Source: Diprion similis (taxonomy: Eukaryota; Arthropoda; Insecta; Hymenoptera; Diprionidae). Taken from it: a stretch of DNA of 64,000 bases. Shown here one piece after another: positions 12,506 through 26,411 of the stretch (the first letter of the stretch is position 1; each line of letters opens with the position of its first letter). The notes beneath the pieces were generated by a model. It did not search any database. It saw only the letters and a program-made list of their open reading frames with translations, and was not told the origin of the DNA. The translations under genes and the position numbers were made by a program. The stretch covers positions 13,897,501-13,961,500 of the forward strand of contig NC_060114.1 in assembly GCF_021155765.1 (NCBI RefSeq). Direction: 5' to 3'.

Positions 12506-13693
12506 GAAATGAAAGCAAAACGACACTTGTTGCTAAGCCAGTGTACCAAGACTGACCAGTGATTTCAAGGAACATCCAAGCAGTGAATCAATTATAAATA
12601 CACAATCCAACTTTTCATCAACTGAAACACAGGCTGACGAATATTACATGGATTCGTATCATTATTTTTCTCACAACTTGACAGTCATTATAGTTTCGTT
12701 TCATAAATATGCGACACTTGAAGACTAACTCAAGGATGTGAATGTATGTACCAAACTGCACGTACAGTCCAGTCAAAAACCTGTCAAGACACGCAATTTA
12801 AGAAGCGATACAAAAAAAGAAAAAGATACAAAATACTCAACTCGCTTTTAGCGATTCCGAAAGTAAATGGCAAAACAAGTCCTAACTCTAATTGCGCTAA
12901 TCTCACTATCAATAACAGAAAGATTATTATTCGGAAGCGCTCACCGTATTATATTTGTCAACTGAACTAACGTAAGGCGCCAACCGCCACTGATTTTACC
13001 TTAATATTAACTATGGCGCTACTATTATCAGAGTATGCATAAAAAAAAAAAAAAAAAAAACAGAATAAAGTCAAATGTTACAACTAACAACGCGGCTAAC
13101 CTCCAAAGTAAAATAAACAAATACATTACTATAATCGATACGCTACTCACAACGGCACCAAAAATTTGAATGACTAACCCCTTAGTCACGTGATAATCTT
13201 TCAATTTAGATACACGTGATCCGAGGTGATCCGTCGTTACTTCCATCGATATTTATTATAACTCAATCGCGGTTTCAGACTGGCGTTCGTCATCCTTTCC
13301 TCGAAACTCGACGTCGATTCCACGCTTAGTGTCGGAGACACTTGAAACAGAAGTAAAAAAAAGTCCCGGAAAATATTATTCGCTCACCTTAAAAATTCCT
13401 CTCCCCCCCTACTTATCTCGTGGCGCAAAATGTTCCATGAGGTCATGTACCACCAAGAATTTGCTATTTTAGTCATATTTTAGTCATACTTTATTTTCAC
13501 CTTATATGAAAGTTTGTAGAAAATTTGTACATTATTTCCCAGGAGAAAAGATTTTTAGATCAAATCCAATTTGAAAACGGTCACGCAGGAAATCGTTGCC
13601 ACGGAACTTTTCCAAATTAAAATATGTTGTTTTTGAACGAAATATTGCGAATATTTTGAAAAAATTTATTTTCTTTTGCCTCAATTCGACGTG

Positions 13694-13721
13694 GTTTTTT
13701 TTTTTTTTTTTTTTTTTTTTG
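13694..13721. repeat. Long T run
   Basis: About 28 uninterrupted T. It could be the tail of a minus-strand retroposed copy, but no target duplication or source sequence was recognised. Confidence 0.8.
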
Positions 13722-14887
13722 AAAAGAAATCGTAACTAAACGTTTCCAAATAATAGACAGATTTACTTGAACAATTGTATTCAAAAAATTTGTCAATAAT
13801 TTTTTATTCGTAAGATCGCATCAAATTTGTCGCAACATATTCGGCATTTTTGTTTTTCGAGATTAAGGGGCAAGATACGGAATTTGACTATGCCGGAAGC
13901 TCATAAATATTCAATTTTTCGCAATCGTGTTTTTTCCGCAATTAGAATCGGACTGATTACGTACTTGGACACCCCGCCCCGCTAATAATTCCTAACCTCG
14001 AGATCATTTTTATCCGCGATCTTCGGATGTTTCTTGAGAAATAGATTCCCGGTGAAAACATAAAATCACTAAAAATCGACAAAATTTTTTACGTCGTGTG
14101 AATCGTGAGATGTGGGTTTGTCACTTGTGTCGATTGAAATCCGAGCCCTTTTATCCAAAAAGGGTATAACAGCCTCATTTTATACGCTGTTCCAAAAAAA
14201 TAGACCCTAAAACATATGCGTTTTGCGCTGATTGTGAAACAAAGGAATGAAATGGTTTCCAAGAAATCGTGGCAATTGGCGAGTGTCCATTCAGCTCAAA
14301 CCCATGATAACCAGAGTTTTCGGGCATGGCCGACAAAATCTAAGAGATTTACGAAATCGTTGATTTACCGATTAAAAACGCCAACTCGAGGTCACCTCGA
14401 ATAAATTTTGAAAATTTCAATTTTTTTATTTCTCTACGTTTGTGAATTCGTCTTCAAACCTGCTATCAAAATATGTATTCCCTATTAAAAAAATCACATT
14501 CTACTCTAAAAATCACAAAAGTGACGCAATTCACAAATCAAGACATATCCTCATTACTTTTCCATAAAATTTTTTCTCATCATATCACTTCTAGTTTTGC
14601 AAGATATTCACCTAAAACCAACCTATATATATCATAGTCTGCCCAGAAAATAATGATAAACATCATTAAAAAGAGAATGCGCAGTCAAGCCTAATTGAGA
14701 CAAAAAAAAAAAAACCAAGTCCCTCAGCATATCGAACAAAATCATAGAATGACGTGAGATGCGTAATTCGGAATATACTATATAGGTATACAGGTATGTG
14801 TGTACAATATAGAAATCGATTGAAACGATTAAAATTCACGTTGCCAATCCTCTCCATACCTCGCATCTGCGAAACGCGTCAATTCGA

Positions 14888-14912
14888 GTCTCGTCTCGTC
14901 TCGTCTCGTCTC
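14888..14912. repeat. (GTCTC)5 microsatellite
   Basis: Five GTCTC units in tandem, followed by GTT. Confidence 0.9.
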
Positions 14913-15081
14913 GTTACAGCGTCAACAACAACAACAAGGTGTGTGCAATTGTCACACCATCAAAGTGGACAGCTACAGATGTATCGCGTAGGGCTTCCGC
15001 TTGTCAACGCCCCCGCCTAACTGTAACCAAAAGCTATTACTCAGGTGTAATTGCAGAGAGCAGAACAGAGCATCGCAGACA

Positions 15082-15110
15082 AAGAGAGAGAAAGAGAGAG
15101 AGAGAGAGAG
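15082..15110. repeat. (AG)n microsatellite
   Basis: An AG-rich run with one AAA interruption. Confidence 0.85.
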
Positions 15111-18107
15111 CGGGGGAGGAGAGGGAGTGAAGTCCATGGGCCAGAGTGTTACCGATGGCTCGAAAATATACAACCACCCATAGGCGTCGACGCCGATGTT
15201 GCTATATATATATATATAGATTGCTCCGCAACCCCTCTGAGAACTTTCGAATCCTAATAAATGACATATTGCACGTAAAAGTATATATATATATATATAA
15301 TATCATAAATCGTATTATAATATTCTGAAGTATTTAATGACTTTAACGGATGTTTTTCAATACTTGTGATGATATGTAGTACATACTTGTGTCGTTGGTA
15401 CTATGTAAGTTATTATTTGGAAAAAAAAGATGGGTGATTCAATTCGATAGATTTTTAGCATTTAGTCTGTTGGTATATTGCTGCCCCCCCCCCCGCCATT
15501 GAGCGACTCCTGGATTGTATAAAAGTAGGCGCCTATGAAAGCACCGATTTCCCACAATGGGCACCGCGTAACGGCTCATACAGTGGGCATATTTTACAGA
15601 TAACACTGATCTATACAGTGTAATAGGGGCAAATTTTCGATGAATTGACAAAGCTGCGGTGAAAGGTTTCGTTTCGTCCTAAAAACAAATGATAACAATT
15701 CTATAGCCGTAAAATGACTGAATGTATTAGGCTGTGCAGTAGCGATATTTCATGCACGGAATGTGTTTGTAAGTTTTTTTTTTTTTTTATAAGTTAATGA
15801 AACGTTATATAAGCTAATGAAATTTGTTTTTTCATAATTATCCTTCGGAATGCAAAATTCCAATGACTCATTCCCGATCATTTACGCGTGACATGGAATT
15901 TTGGATCGTTAGATCATCGTGATGAAAATGTATAAAGTTCAAAAATAACTACGAAGCCGGTAAAAAAAACTCACAAGATATTCGTGCGCCGAAGATGCAG
16001 TTCATTTCGTATGAATTTTTCAGAAATCACCTTAGAGAAACGCATGAGATCAAGAATGGAATGCGAACTACGTTAACCTTGTAATATGTACAGACAATCC
16101 TGTGGTCAAACGGCAATTTTAGAACCACACGCGTCAAGTAGCGTTTGCAGAGTCCGCACTTTCACTAGAAATTCTTCTGAATGTGAGTCACAATCATTAC
16201 ATCACGCGGTAGTGACCTTAACCGTGGCATCACAAACTCGTTGATATTGAAAGGCGGTAAAATATGTAAGAAACAGAAACTAAAAAGTAAAAAGTAAACA
16301 TACCGTAAAACTAATTGAAATAATTCCATTAAAAATAAGAATGAATGTACGCGACGATATGAGAAACACGAGTATAAAGTACCTACACATTGTATATTGG
16401 TCATAAACTATATACGCAACGAAGAACTTCCCGGCAACCATGCAGCGAAGAAGTTGTTTTCAGAACTGATACATGTTTTTTCCTGTTATACATATAATAT
16501 ATAACACAGATAAAAAGGTACGCGATACCGTTGAAAGAGGGTAAAGCAAACAGCAATAAGGAAAACTGGTAAGCAGCGATTACCTGACAGACCGCAAATT
16601 CCGTCACCCTATACGTACACACACCAGCAGCACAGTGAACGAGAAGAGAAGAGAAGAGATGAGAAACCTCTCGGCGACCGACAGAACAGCCGTTAATTCA
16701 TTTTCATTCTTACCCCAATGTGTAGGTAGGTAGGTATAATAGACGCCAAGAGGAGGTCACGGGATTCGTCGCCATTTGTATTCCGTTGACACAGAGAGAC
16801 AAGCATACTACATACCTGAAACAGAAGAGGAGAAAAGAGTGGATTAGGAGAAAGGTTTTTTCCTTTTTTCTATTTCAACTTGTCATAAATTCGTCGATAT
16901 TATGCTAGACAATAATCCGTACGTTGTAGGTTATACTTGCTCTATTCCGTGCTATTCATGCGCCTCATGTCACCCTCGTAAATAGCACGCAGGATACGAA
17001 TTTGTATAATACAAGACACACGGAAGGACCTCGTTCCGAGCCACCTAATGACCGCGTCACCGCAACCGACTGGATTTTATGCTAATATTATTACCACGTC
17101 TCTGTATTTATGGTGTTGGGATTTTTCCGAAAGAATTTGATATATATATATATGCAGAAGTTCATACGGTAGACGAAAGAAACACTAGGGTAGATATGGA
17201 CATGGGTGTACAACAAAAGGGTCGCTTATGACTGACTGGTCGGCGGCGACAACCCTTTTCCTAGTGCATTGGTCAAAAACTCGTCGGAATCATAACGGAA
17301 GAAAAAAAAAAAAAAAAACCTTTTCAATTTGGTAGAAGAACATACATGAGACTCCAGTCGCAGCACGGTGATCGTTGAACCCATTTCATCAATCTCATGG
17401 CTAGATAATAACTATAACTATAGACTGCTTCCAACTGACATGTGAAGAAAAAATTTGAATGTTCGTTAAAAGTATGAAGACCACGGTGTAGTGAAATGCA
17501 AAAAAAAATTCGTCGTGTATCTACGTGAGAAAATTTGGCGCGGTGATTACGGGTGTAACTTGAATTCCAAACTCTCGTTGAGGATAACCAAAGCTGCAGT
17601 GTAAGAGGTGGGAGAGAAAACTGGGTGGCAAGAATCGCTGAAAAGCGTATGCAAAGCATCCATGATATTACGGGTCTTTACGATCGAAAACTTAGTTTGC
17701 ATATCAATGGGTTATTCGTCTATGGCGGTATAGGATAGGAACCCCGGTGCGGATGTGGTAGTTGCCTGATATCTTGAAGAGGCAGATAGTCCCAGCGATA
17801 GGAAAACGAGAGGGGAGGAGGAGTGAAGAGGGTCAGGAGCAAAGAGAAACAAAGAGAGTGTGTGTAAGAAGGTGAACAATTTTCATCGCGATCCAATACC
17901 CTCCGAGAAAAGTATAGATAGTAGGTACGAAAGTAGCAGATTTTAACGCAGGTGCCAAAGCTAATTACGCAGTCCAAGGGTATCGCGGAAAAGTATAAGA
18001 GAGCTTCTTCAGAGTTGAGTGTATTATTGAATAAGGGCTCAATATATATATATCGAAAGATTAATCGAGCCATAATGCACTCGTTAGGGATGATAAACTA
18101 CCTCCAG

Positions 18108-18152
18108 CCTCCTCCTCCTCCTCCTCCTCCTCCTCCTCCTCCTCCTCCTCCT
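18108..18152. repeat. (CCT)15 microsatellite
   Basis: An uninterrupted CCT run of about 45 bp. Open frames across it give only homopolymeric proline or similar. Confidence 0.93.
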
Positions 18153-19349
18153 ACTCGATACTTGATGCTGAGGATACTGCTGGCCGAGCGTGCAGACCAG
18201 CGACCGAGGAGTTACGCCGAGTCATCATCCATCAATATTACTCTCCTACAGCGTGGATACTATGCCTACATCTCTCTCTCTTGTTCGTCTCTCTCAAACT
18301 CACTTATCGCGGAGTATAACTGGTGGTAGTAGCACCACCACGACCACAACCACCACCAGTAGCAGCATCTCTATTTATCTTCCGATCCAACGTTTCGGTC
18401 GCTCCAGCTCAGCGCCTACGGATAATAACCACATCCACCATGACAACTGCGGTAACGTGCACCAACACCGAATCTCCTCGAAATACTGTACCGATCGTTT
18501 GGCAAACACACACGAAAACGCACAACGCCAATATGCACACTCAGAGAGATGTTGAGATCTATATAAATATAAATCTCTTCGAATAATACTCAACTCACGC
18601 ATGGATCTTTCCGTAAACCACATTAGCCATGGATCAAAGAAACGACGAGGTATCATCGTACATGTGTAAAAACAAGTCGAGGGCTTTGGTTTGGAAGTTT
18701 CGAACGACAGCCTGCGAATAATCTGATACTGAGAACTTATTGTTAGAGTTTCCTGAAATACGTACATACTAATCGGGTGTTTATCATCTATAATTAGTGG
18801 CACGAATAGCTGTTCAAAATTTACGCGAGTCAGGTTAGTCGAGGTTGACGCATCGAGGCGGTAGCAGATTGACCATTTGACCATTAATTCCAATCACACA
18901 GTTCGCTTGGTTTTAATTACCAATAAAAATGCACGAGTGATGCCTGATGAGGGAAAAATTAGGGATCGCGTTCGCTCCCCGATGACAGCATGTGTAGATC
19001 CGTGTAGATACGAATGTAAACGTTCATGTCAACGTAGATAGTCGTATGTATGTATATATGTATATGCATGTATGTACCGTAGAACTCGACCCCGCTGTGC
19101 GGAGTAACACACGGTTAAAGCATGCAGCTTCCACACACGACGATGGTGGGTGTGAGAGACACGTCTGTAACACAGCGTAAAACTCCCTTCAGGGGCGTTA
19201 TTTTCTCTCGTACGATTTCCTTTTTTTCCTCCCGATTTATCGAGGGCCGAGGGAATATTTGCGAAATTACGAAGGACACTGAGCGGCGTTGCGAACGGAT
19301 AGACGGAAATGGGGAGATTGAAAAAACGTGTTCGCAGCAACGTTTCTCT

Positions 19350-19371
19350 TCCTCCCTCCCTCCCTCCCTCC
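19350..19371. repeat. (CCTC)n microsatellite
   Basis: About five CCTC units. Confidence 0.85.
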
Positions 19372-19464
19372 TACTCGTTCTCTCTTTCCCTCAGCATCGG
19401 GTGGTGACGAGGAGAGTGTGACGCGCCGTTGACGGGGCAATCGGACCTGGTGTGACCCCAGACG

Positions 19465-19487
19465 AGCAGCAGCAGCAGCAGCAGCAA
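19465..19487. repeat. (AGC)n microsatellite
   Basis: About seven AGC triplets. The minus-strand reading gives a short cysteine or alanine run with no protein context. Confidence 0.85.
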
Positions 19488-21754
19488 CACCAGACGAAAG
19501 AGGGAAAACCGACTGCAATACTGGGTTCAACTACTCCCAGACGCCACCAATCAACGTCAATGAAAGGAAACGAGAAATAATATGAAAGGTTTTTCAGAAG
19601 AATGAGAAAATGGAGACGATGCGGCGTCGGAAGAGAAGAAAAACCAGCAACGACGACGTCCAGCCGAATGGGAACCAATTTGACTGGCACAATTAACCAT
19701 GCATTATAGAATCGTATCCTTGGCTGTCAAGCGCCTTAATCAGCTATTCTCACGAAGGGAATTGGATAGTGAAAAATAGAAAATTCTTCACTTCGCGATT
19801 ATTGAAATGCTGAGAGGAGAAGGAAAAAAACGACCAATTCTACGCATACCGCGTTTATGATTATTACACCAGCACCGTCACGGCATCCGGAGTGAAGGTT
19901 CGTTAAGACAAAGTGTGTACCAAATACTTGGCTTCTTCGTTACTCATGAATTCATTTTCCTCATTCATCGTAATCGGGAATTGAGTCATGAATGACTTCA
20001 GAGGTAGCATTAAACCTGAACGATCACAATACCGATCAAAATCATGAAACTTTGCCTACCGCATCCTAACTGTTCATCATATCACTGCTCCACCAGCACT
20101 ATGGTACTAGAAACTAGCACATCCTCGAGGTCTCATCCTAGGCTATACTAAAACGTAAATGGGGAACGAAGTAAAGACCATCTCTAGCATTTTGGCGAAC
20201 ATATTTTTTCACTTTCGACGTGGATTATTTGAATGTTGTTGGCGCGGGGTGGATGAGAATGGGACGGGTAAGGTTGGGCCGACGGTGATTCCGGTTCCCA
20301 ACGCCATCTCATCCGTCGAGGCCTGGTATATCGCGATCCACGGATCATCAACGTTGACGACCCGCGTCCGCTGCTTTCACATTTCGCCTTTCGCCCCGTC
20401 CTCACCACCCCTACATGCACACCATCCACCCGTCCATACACAACTTGAAGATCCTTCACAGAGAGGCCAGAGCACCGCGTAGGCGTAGGCCACCCTTCGC
20501 TCATTCCGAGTGTTTACGACTCTCGCGATCCCCGCACCCTCTCCTCTCCTATTCCTATTCTCTATGGTTCTGATCGACCCTCAAAAATATTACCTCCAGC
20601 TCTCTCTCTCTCTCTCTCTATACGCGTTTTTCCCATCCCGTACCATAACACCACCGAACTGACTGCCACCACTGACGTCATCACCTAATTTCACTTCACG
20701 CCTAGTTTACCGATGCCAACGGACCGTTTTATTATCTCTCTATACTCTGCTCGTCTCCTCTCGTCTCCTCTCCTCTCTTCTTCCTCCTTTACCCACCACA
20801 CCAGCAACACAAGCATACTCATCCATCCTCCTCGCTGTGGACTAAGATATTACGACCACACCGTCAACCGTCCAAAAAAAATTCCCAATTATCAATTAGT
20901 ATTCGATATACTCTTCAGCTTCGTTTCTCATAATCTCTGATAGTCTGATCAATAAATCGGATAACATCAGCCACATGCATCTTGTATCATTATCATTGAA
21001 ATTTTTTACCTTGACTAACGAAACGAATAGATACATTGAAAAAAGAAGTCATGAAAGGACATTCACCTTGCATGACACTATCACTTTCAATCAATTCACG
21101 AATTATTTTCAAACCTGTTTTAAAGTAGTTATTTCTCCATAGTGGCAATTGCCTATTTCAACTCAAACTTAATTCAACTTTTATAACCATAATTTTCGAG
21201 TCGTATGTATGTACGATTACGTACGTATGACGACCAGAATATAATAGTCATAACTTTAGTGAAAACGAGTTACCTAAAAATACAAAATCACTCGGTCCCG
21301 CCTAACGTTAAACATTTTATGCAATAAAGAGTTTATTCATATACCCACGACGACTGATCGTTACGCGATCAGCAGTACAGATCCTGTAATAGATCATGGA
21401 AGATACTGCATGTAACGGGCATTCATCAAGCCAACCGTCTGCGCTGCGGAGCGAAGGTGGACGCAATGCGGGCGACGATTTTCTGATTAATAATTCATCG
21501 ACAATTAGAGTTGGCTAGGTAGGTAGGTATAAGGTATATATAGGTAGACAGGAATAAAGTTCTCGACCGCAGGTGGTCGTACTCGGTCAGCAAATTATAC
21601 TACGCGGCGCCATATGTTTGTTAGGGTGAATCATAAAAAAATTAACATAACTAACGCGTTCATTAGCATATTTGGACGGATAGGTTGTATGCACTACTGG
21701 CCTCTGTCTGTATGCACCAGACACGTGCTACACCAGCGAATAAAAGGGAAAATA

Positions 21755-21775
21755 AGGAAGGAAGGAAGGAAGGAA
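21755..21775. repeat. (GGAA)n microsatellite
   Basis: About five GGAA units. Confidence 0.85.
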
Positions 21776-23932
21776 GCTACGATGCGAAACGGCGATCAAG
21801 TGAAGACTGTATAACTATTCTGCACGTGTCTAACCGTTTAAATACAACTCACTTCAACTAAAGCTTTTACTACACATGTTACACTGAATGGAAAGTCTTT
21901 TACGAAAAGAACGCGTTTGTCTGTGTTTGTGAATTCCTAGTCAAATTTTCGAATCCATGTCATTGGAGGACCTGTTTAGTCTGATTTATTTGCACTTGGT
22001 ATTACTGCGTAAAAATTGATCAACTTTTAAGATTTCATTGAAGCTAGCAGAGTTAATCGTTCTAACGTAGTAAAGTCTGAAAGTAAAAATTATGAGGAAT
22101 ACTTTGAATCCTCGATGCTTTTATAGAAGTACAAGAATGAAACTGAACTGCATTTGTCTATTTCCAAAACGTTTAACACTTTTGGCTTGCTAACTCGGAC
22201 TGCAAGCTTCAACTTCATAAGGATAACAAGTGACTATATATCACCAGGGTATAATAAAAATAATTACTATATTTGCACAATGCGGCGCATAAAAATATCA
22301 CACATGTCACTCACTTGCTGTTTTTGTTGTAACCGTAACTACAAACATAGTAAGTGTACGCTTTTTTAATTCACAATGTTGTAAAGTTGATTTTTTTTTC
22401 TCCCCATTTTACGAAGGGGGGGAGAGTGAGGAACCGAATGGGGTTGATTAAGCCGGATCGAGTATCAGCACGTACGCGAGCAGCTACTTTCGGGTCCACT
22501 CAGTCTCCGCCCTGAGGGTTTTCTGCAACGAATTGTCCGTGTTTTTGTGTGTTTCTATACGTGGATTTAGAACGAAGCTGCAACAACGCGCATGTATACA
22601 TATACATATACATATATATGTACACATATGTATGTACATATTCGATATATACCATCGCGTAGCTGCTGCAGCAGCAATGGCACCACTTTGAATTTATATC
22701 GTTGGGAAAATCCATCAGGATTTCACCATGTAAATGTGCGTAGGAGTGCAGAGCGTGTGGATGTGACGGTATTTATTCGTTGTACGGCTAGGACAAAACC
22801 GAGAACGACAACTGGACGGCACGAAGTGCATGAGTAATTAATGAAACCAATAATCCGTGACGCCCGCTTTGAAAATGCATTGAATTTCAGTCGAACGCTT
22901 AATCGGGAGAATTTCTACTCTCGTTGCAGTATAGAGAAGTAAAGAGAAAAAGTCTAAATATACTTTTAACTACCCAACTGCACGGGGCTTAGCGTTCACT
23001 GTTTCACTCGAGAGTGATTTATTCCTCTTCTTTTCTTTTCTCGTTGTTTCCTCTCTCAATCTCTGTTATTTCCGTTTGTAAAATTACGTCAATACTTAGC
23101 TCGTCATTTGCAAATTTAATCCGCTTCGCATATATATTATACCACATATATATGTATATATATATATATATACCAAACATTTTTTAAGTGTAAAATGAAG
23201 CAGCTTTTGTAAGAAACAACAAAGTGAAAATCGCGGTGGGAATATAAATAACTAGGTTTATAGGTCATAGGAATGTCTTAAATATATACGTTATAAACAA
23301 CAGCTAGGACAGTTTCGTTACGTATTTGGCCTGAGTATTCTTTTATTGCTGTACACTTCTATTCAAAGCTTATCCGATTCCACCAGATATCGAGCAGAAA
23401 AAATACGAACTTTGCGCTTACCGCGAACCTTTCCGCGCATTCCGATTAACCGCAGAGATACATAAATAACTAACACACGTTCTCATAATATAACGACCTA
23501 AACTGGGATTAAGTTTATCACATTTCACTTCCTGTAAAAAGTATACTATAGTCATCACGTTATATATTCATATAGAAAAACCGACAAATTAGTATAAATT
23601 AAATAGTATAATATTATAATTATACATTTACACGTATATTGTATTACATATCTTAGTCGGACTATGAAGAGTGGTTCAGAAAAAACCGGACCGATTCAAA
23701 ACGTGAATAAATTCCAAAAGCATCAACCAATTTTCAAAAGTAAAAAAAAAAGAAAAAAAAAAAAAACTTTTTTCTTCCTCATATCTTATTATTATATATA
23801 ATTATCATAGATTTGATGCTCCTTAATCAAAATATGGTAAGAAAAGTACGTACCGCGTATACTTTTGATTTAATGATTTTTTAAGGACGAGGGTAGCTTG
23901 GATAGACCAGATTTTTTTTTTTTTTTTTTTTT

Positions 23933-24190
23933 CATAAGAAAATGAAAACACTTGGAGCAATTTTAGCTCGAGGGCTTTATTATTTATTGTTTCAAGAACG
24001 TTTTAGATTTTTTTTCATTGAAATTAATAACAAAATGGCGGCATAGCGCATATCGTTCGCTACTTATATGCGCTATGCGGTTATTTTGTCATGAATTTCA
24101 ATGAAAATTTTTGAAGATATTCCCCAAACTATAAATATAACAAAGTCCTCGAACTCGAATTCTTTTTAGCGTTTTCATTTTCTTAAAAAC
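23933..24190. mobile_element. Long fold-back (MITE-like) element
   Basis: The left arm (about 23935-24053) and right arm (about 24066-24186) are reverse complements with scattered mismatches and small indels. They meet at a perfect core: GCATAGCGCATAT on the left, its complement on the right, and a 12-bp loop at 24054-24065. Outer arm ends share AAGAAAATGAAAAC. A T run (23912-23932) and an A-rich run (24187-24206) flank it and may belong to it. It has no coding capacity. The structure is typical of a palindromic non-autonomous DNA element. The superfamily is unknown because no transposase is present and no clear target-site duplication was identified. Confidence 0.8.
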
Positions 24191-24206
24191 AAAAAAACAA
24201 AAAAAA

Positions 24207-26411
24207 CTCCTAAGAATGACAAATTCTAACTTTTGGAAAAAAAAATACGTTACAGCATAAAATTGCAAACTGATCTAGATTCGGCAGTTGAATACCTTAA
24301 TTTCTATCACATATTTTTGTTTGAACGAGGATTTCTTTCCAGACCAGTATTGCCAACCAGCTTGTTTCGCTTTATTTCGCGACCCCAACGCGACACTTGA
24401 TTACATACACAGTAGCTATAGCTAAACAGCGTAAGGATTAATGCCTGTATCACGCGTGCGACGTGGCGCAGGGAACGAGAGAAGAGAAACGCGTGAAACG
24501 CGTGAAACGCGTAGGTAAATCTCCGATAGACTTGTAATATAATTATCGCCTGTATAGTTTAGACAGGCAGAGCACGAGGAGGGGGGATAGAGAAGGGCGT
24601 CGCGTGCTATGCGGATAATTAGAGGGCGACCGGAAGGGGTTAGAAGGGTAATGTCATGCAAATATACCTCATGACTCGGTGCTGCACCGGGAATAGAGTG
24701 CATTAATCCGCTAATGCACACGGGCGCCAGAAAATTAGATTCGGCCAGATTTACCCGCGAAATGGAAATGGCACCACCACCTACCCACCGGACGAACCTG
24801 CACCCTGAATATATTTCACCTCGATGTCGTCCGTACCTTCGAACGCATGATATATCGCATAAATCACCGTTTAAATAATCACGAAGCTCAAGCACAGATC
24901 CCCGGCCGACCACGTGTGGTGCGTTTTAATATGCGCAAAACCTGTGTAATCTATATATAGAGTGAAAACCCAGCGCCGGTTTATTCATTCTCTTGGTTTA
25001 GATGTAATTAAAAACCACCTTATCGAGAAAGGAATTCATGGTGTATTGTTTTCCTCTGTTTGCTTCTGAAACGTATTTTTTCTCATTTTCACGGATCACG
25101 ATACCCACGGTCCGTCGTTTATTGTCGGCTCGAACACCGCTGTAAACCGTTCGTATAAGCAAAGGCTTAGCCGGCCCCACCTGTACACGTAATACAGCTG
25201 AATTGGCAAACAGGAATCCTCGATTCGCAACAACTTTCATGTGCGATGGTGGTGTAATGGTCAGCATAGTTGCCTTCCAAGCAGTTGATCCGGGTTCGAT
25301 TCCCGGCCATCGCACGCTAATTTTTTATTTCTCTCTTTTCTCTTCACACGGTTTCAGTTTTGCACTCTTATCTTCTTGATCAACTGTTTTTAACGGGGAA
25401 TTTACGGTCGAAACATCGATTTTCAGAGTTTCGCATTTTTATATATTACATTTTCGAACCTCCTCACCGTATCAATTTTGGAAAACCTTTAATTTTTATG
25501 AGTCTATATACGGCTAATTTATACAAAAATTATACTTTCAATAAATTCTTCTTAATTTTTTGTTTTTCAAACTTACGCGCAAGGTTTCTCCTACAGTTTC
25601 TGACCGATTTAACTGAAATTTTTCACACCTTGTTTTATTAAGTAATCTTCACTCGTTTTCATAGGATTTTTTCCCAAATTTTCATCTGGGAATGAGATAC
25701 CCTCAATTTTATGTTGAAAAACGACTCATTTTTTCGACATGATTCTTAAAAATTACGTATTTTCTCTTAGAATGAAGCTATCGAACAATTAATTGAAAAA
25801 ACAATTGATCAAGAAACTCATTTAATCGGTTAATCAACTATTAAATGCGGTTCGATTCAATTCGTAAAAATAAAAGCGAATGACTAGAAAGAGTTTCTAG
25901 AAGCGAATCCTCAATTTCTCGTGGTAAACTATGAATCATACTCATCGGTGTGAGATCTGCGGTTTTTTTATTGCAAGTGTTGAGCATTTCGTTTCCGAGA
26001 GAAGTGTTACAACATGATTTCCGACTACTCTTTATCTCTCTTACTCGCCTTGCGAATCCTCACCGCCGGACTGACTTATGTCATGACTCTATTTATTTAT
26101 TTATTTATTTTCTCTCTCGCCTCTCACATGTCTCCTAATCTTACTCTACCGGGTATCATTAAGTTTCAATCTTACTCATGTTAAACTATCTTGTATTCTC
26201 TACTGTAAGCTACTTTAATTTATTTTCGTTATATGTATTTTTCCTTTTTTCCTTTATATTTTCTATTTGTTTTTGTTATCTACTTTTATTTTACTTTATC
26301 ACTCAAGTCCACATTCAATTATTATGGTTTTATTCATGTCGGTTGTACCGAGTTTGAAGACAAGATGAAAAGTTCGAAGTACCTGGTGTGCGTAAATAAG
26401 ATATTTACCTC
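24207..26411. other. Non-coding stretch with GC-richer block and tRNA gene
   Basis: No protein gene is supported. The block 24420-24915 is GC-richer and less repetitive than its surroundings. It carries three tandem GAAACGCGT units (24486-24512), an octamer ATGCAAAT (24656-24663) and TAATCCGCTAATG (24704-24716), which includes homeodomain-type TAAT cores. It looks like a regulatory block rather than a gene. From 25330 to 26400 the sequence is T-rich and featureless apart from a TTTA run near 26092-26110. Confidence 0.45.
25243..25314 (+). tRNA. tRNA-Gly (anticodon TCC)
   Basis: The 72-nt gene folds as a cloverleaf. The acceptor stem GCGATGG pairs with CCATCGC, followed by discriminator A at 25314. 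The A box is TGGTGTAATGG (25250-25260). The anticodon loop is CTTCCAA with anticodon TCC at 25276-25278. The B box is GGTTCGATTCC (25293-25303). There is no intron and CCA is not encoded, as expected for a eukaryotic nuclear tRNA gene. A T6 tract starting at about 25321 is a suitable RNA polymerase III terminator. The gene closely resembles animal tRNA-Gly(TCC) genes. It stands alone in the window. Confidence 0.96.

Larger units (their letters stand above)
8806..23911. other. Long gene-free stretch
   Basis: About 15 kb without an exon I can support on either strand. Base composition alternates between A+T-rich and C-rich blocks (9750-10750 and 18100-20900 are C/CT-rich). Microsatellites are frequent and the main ones are listed separately. 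No transposase, reverse transcriptase or other mobile-element protein is visible. The stretch could be intergenic or a long first intron of a minus-strand gene starting near 26.9 kb. Confidence 0.5.

Noticed and set aside
16670-16815. Minus-strand segment between an acceptor-like TTTCAG and a GTAAGA
   Set aside because: Both sites are plausible, but the small frame inside has no homology and no partner exons were found.
18375-18893. 172-codon open frame on the minus strand
   Set aside because: No recognisable domain, unusual composition, crosses low-complexity sequence, and no splice context suggests an exon.
20159-20504. Overlapping open frames of about 106 codons on both strands
   Set aside because: Mirror frames in C-rich DNA with neither domain nor splice context.
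24422-24913. 163-codon open frame on the minus strand
   Set aside because: It contains the translation of a 9-bp repeat (RVSRVSRVS) and no known fold. More likely an accident of GC-richer, possibly regulatory DNA.
24998-25315. 105-codon open frame on the minus strand
   Set aside because: Its first residues are the reverse translation of the tRNA-Gly gene (a common database artefact), and the remainder has no domain.
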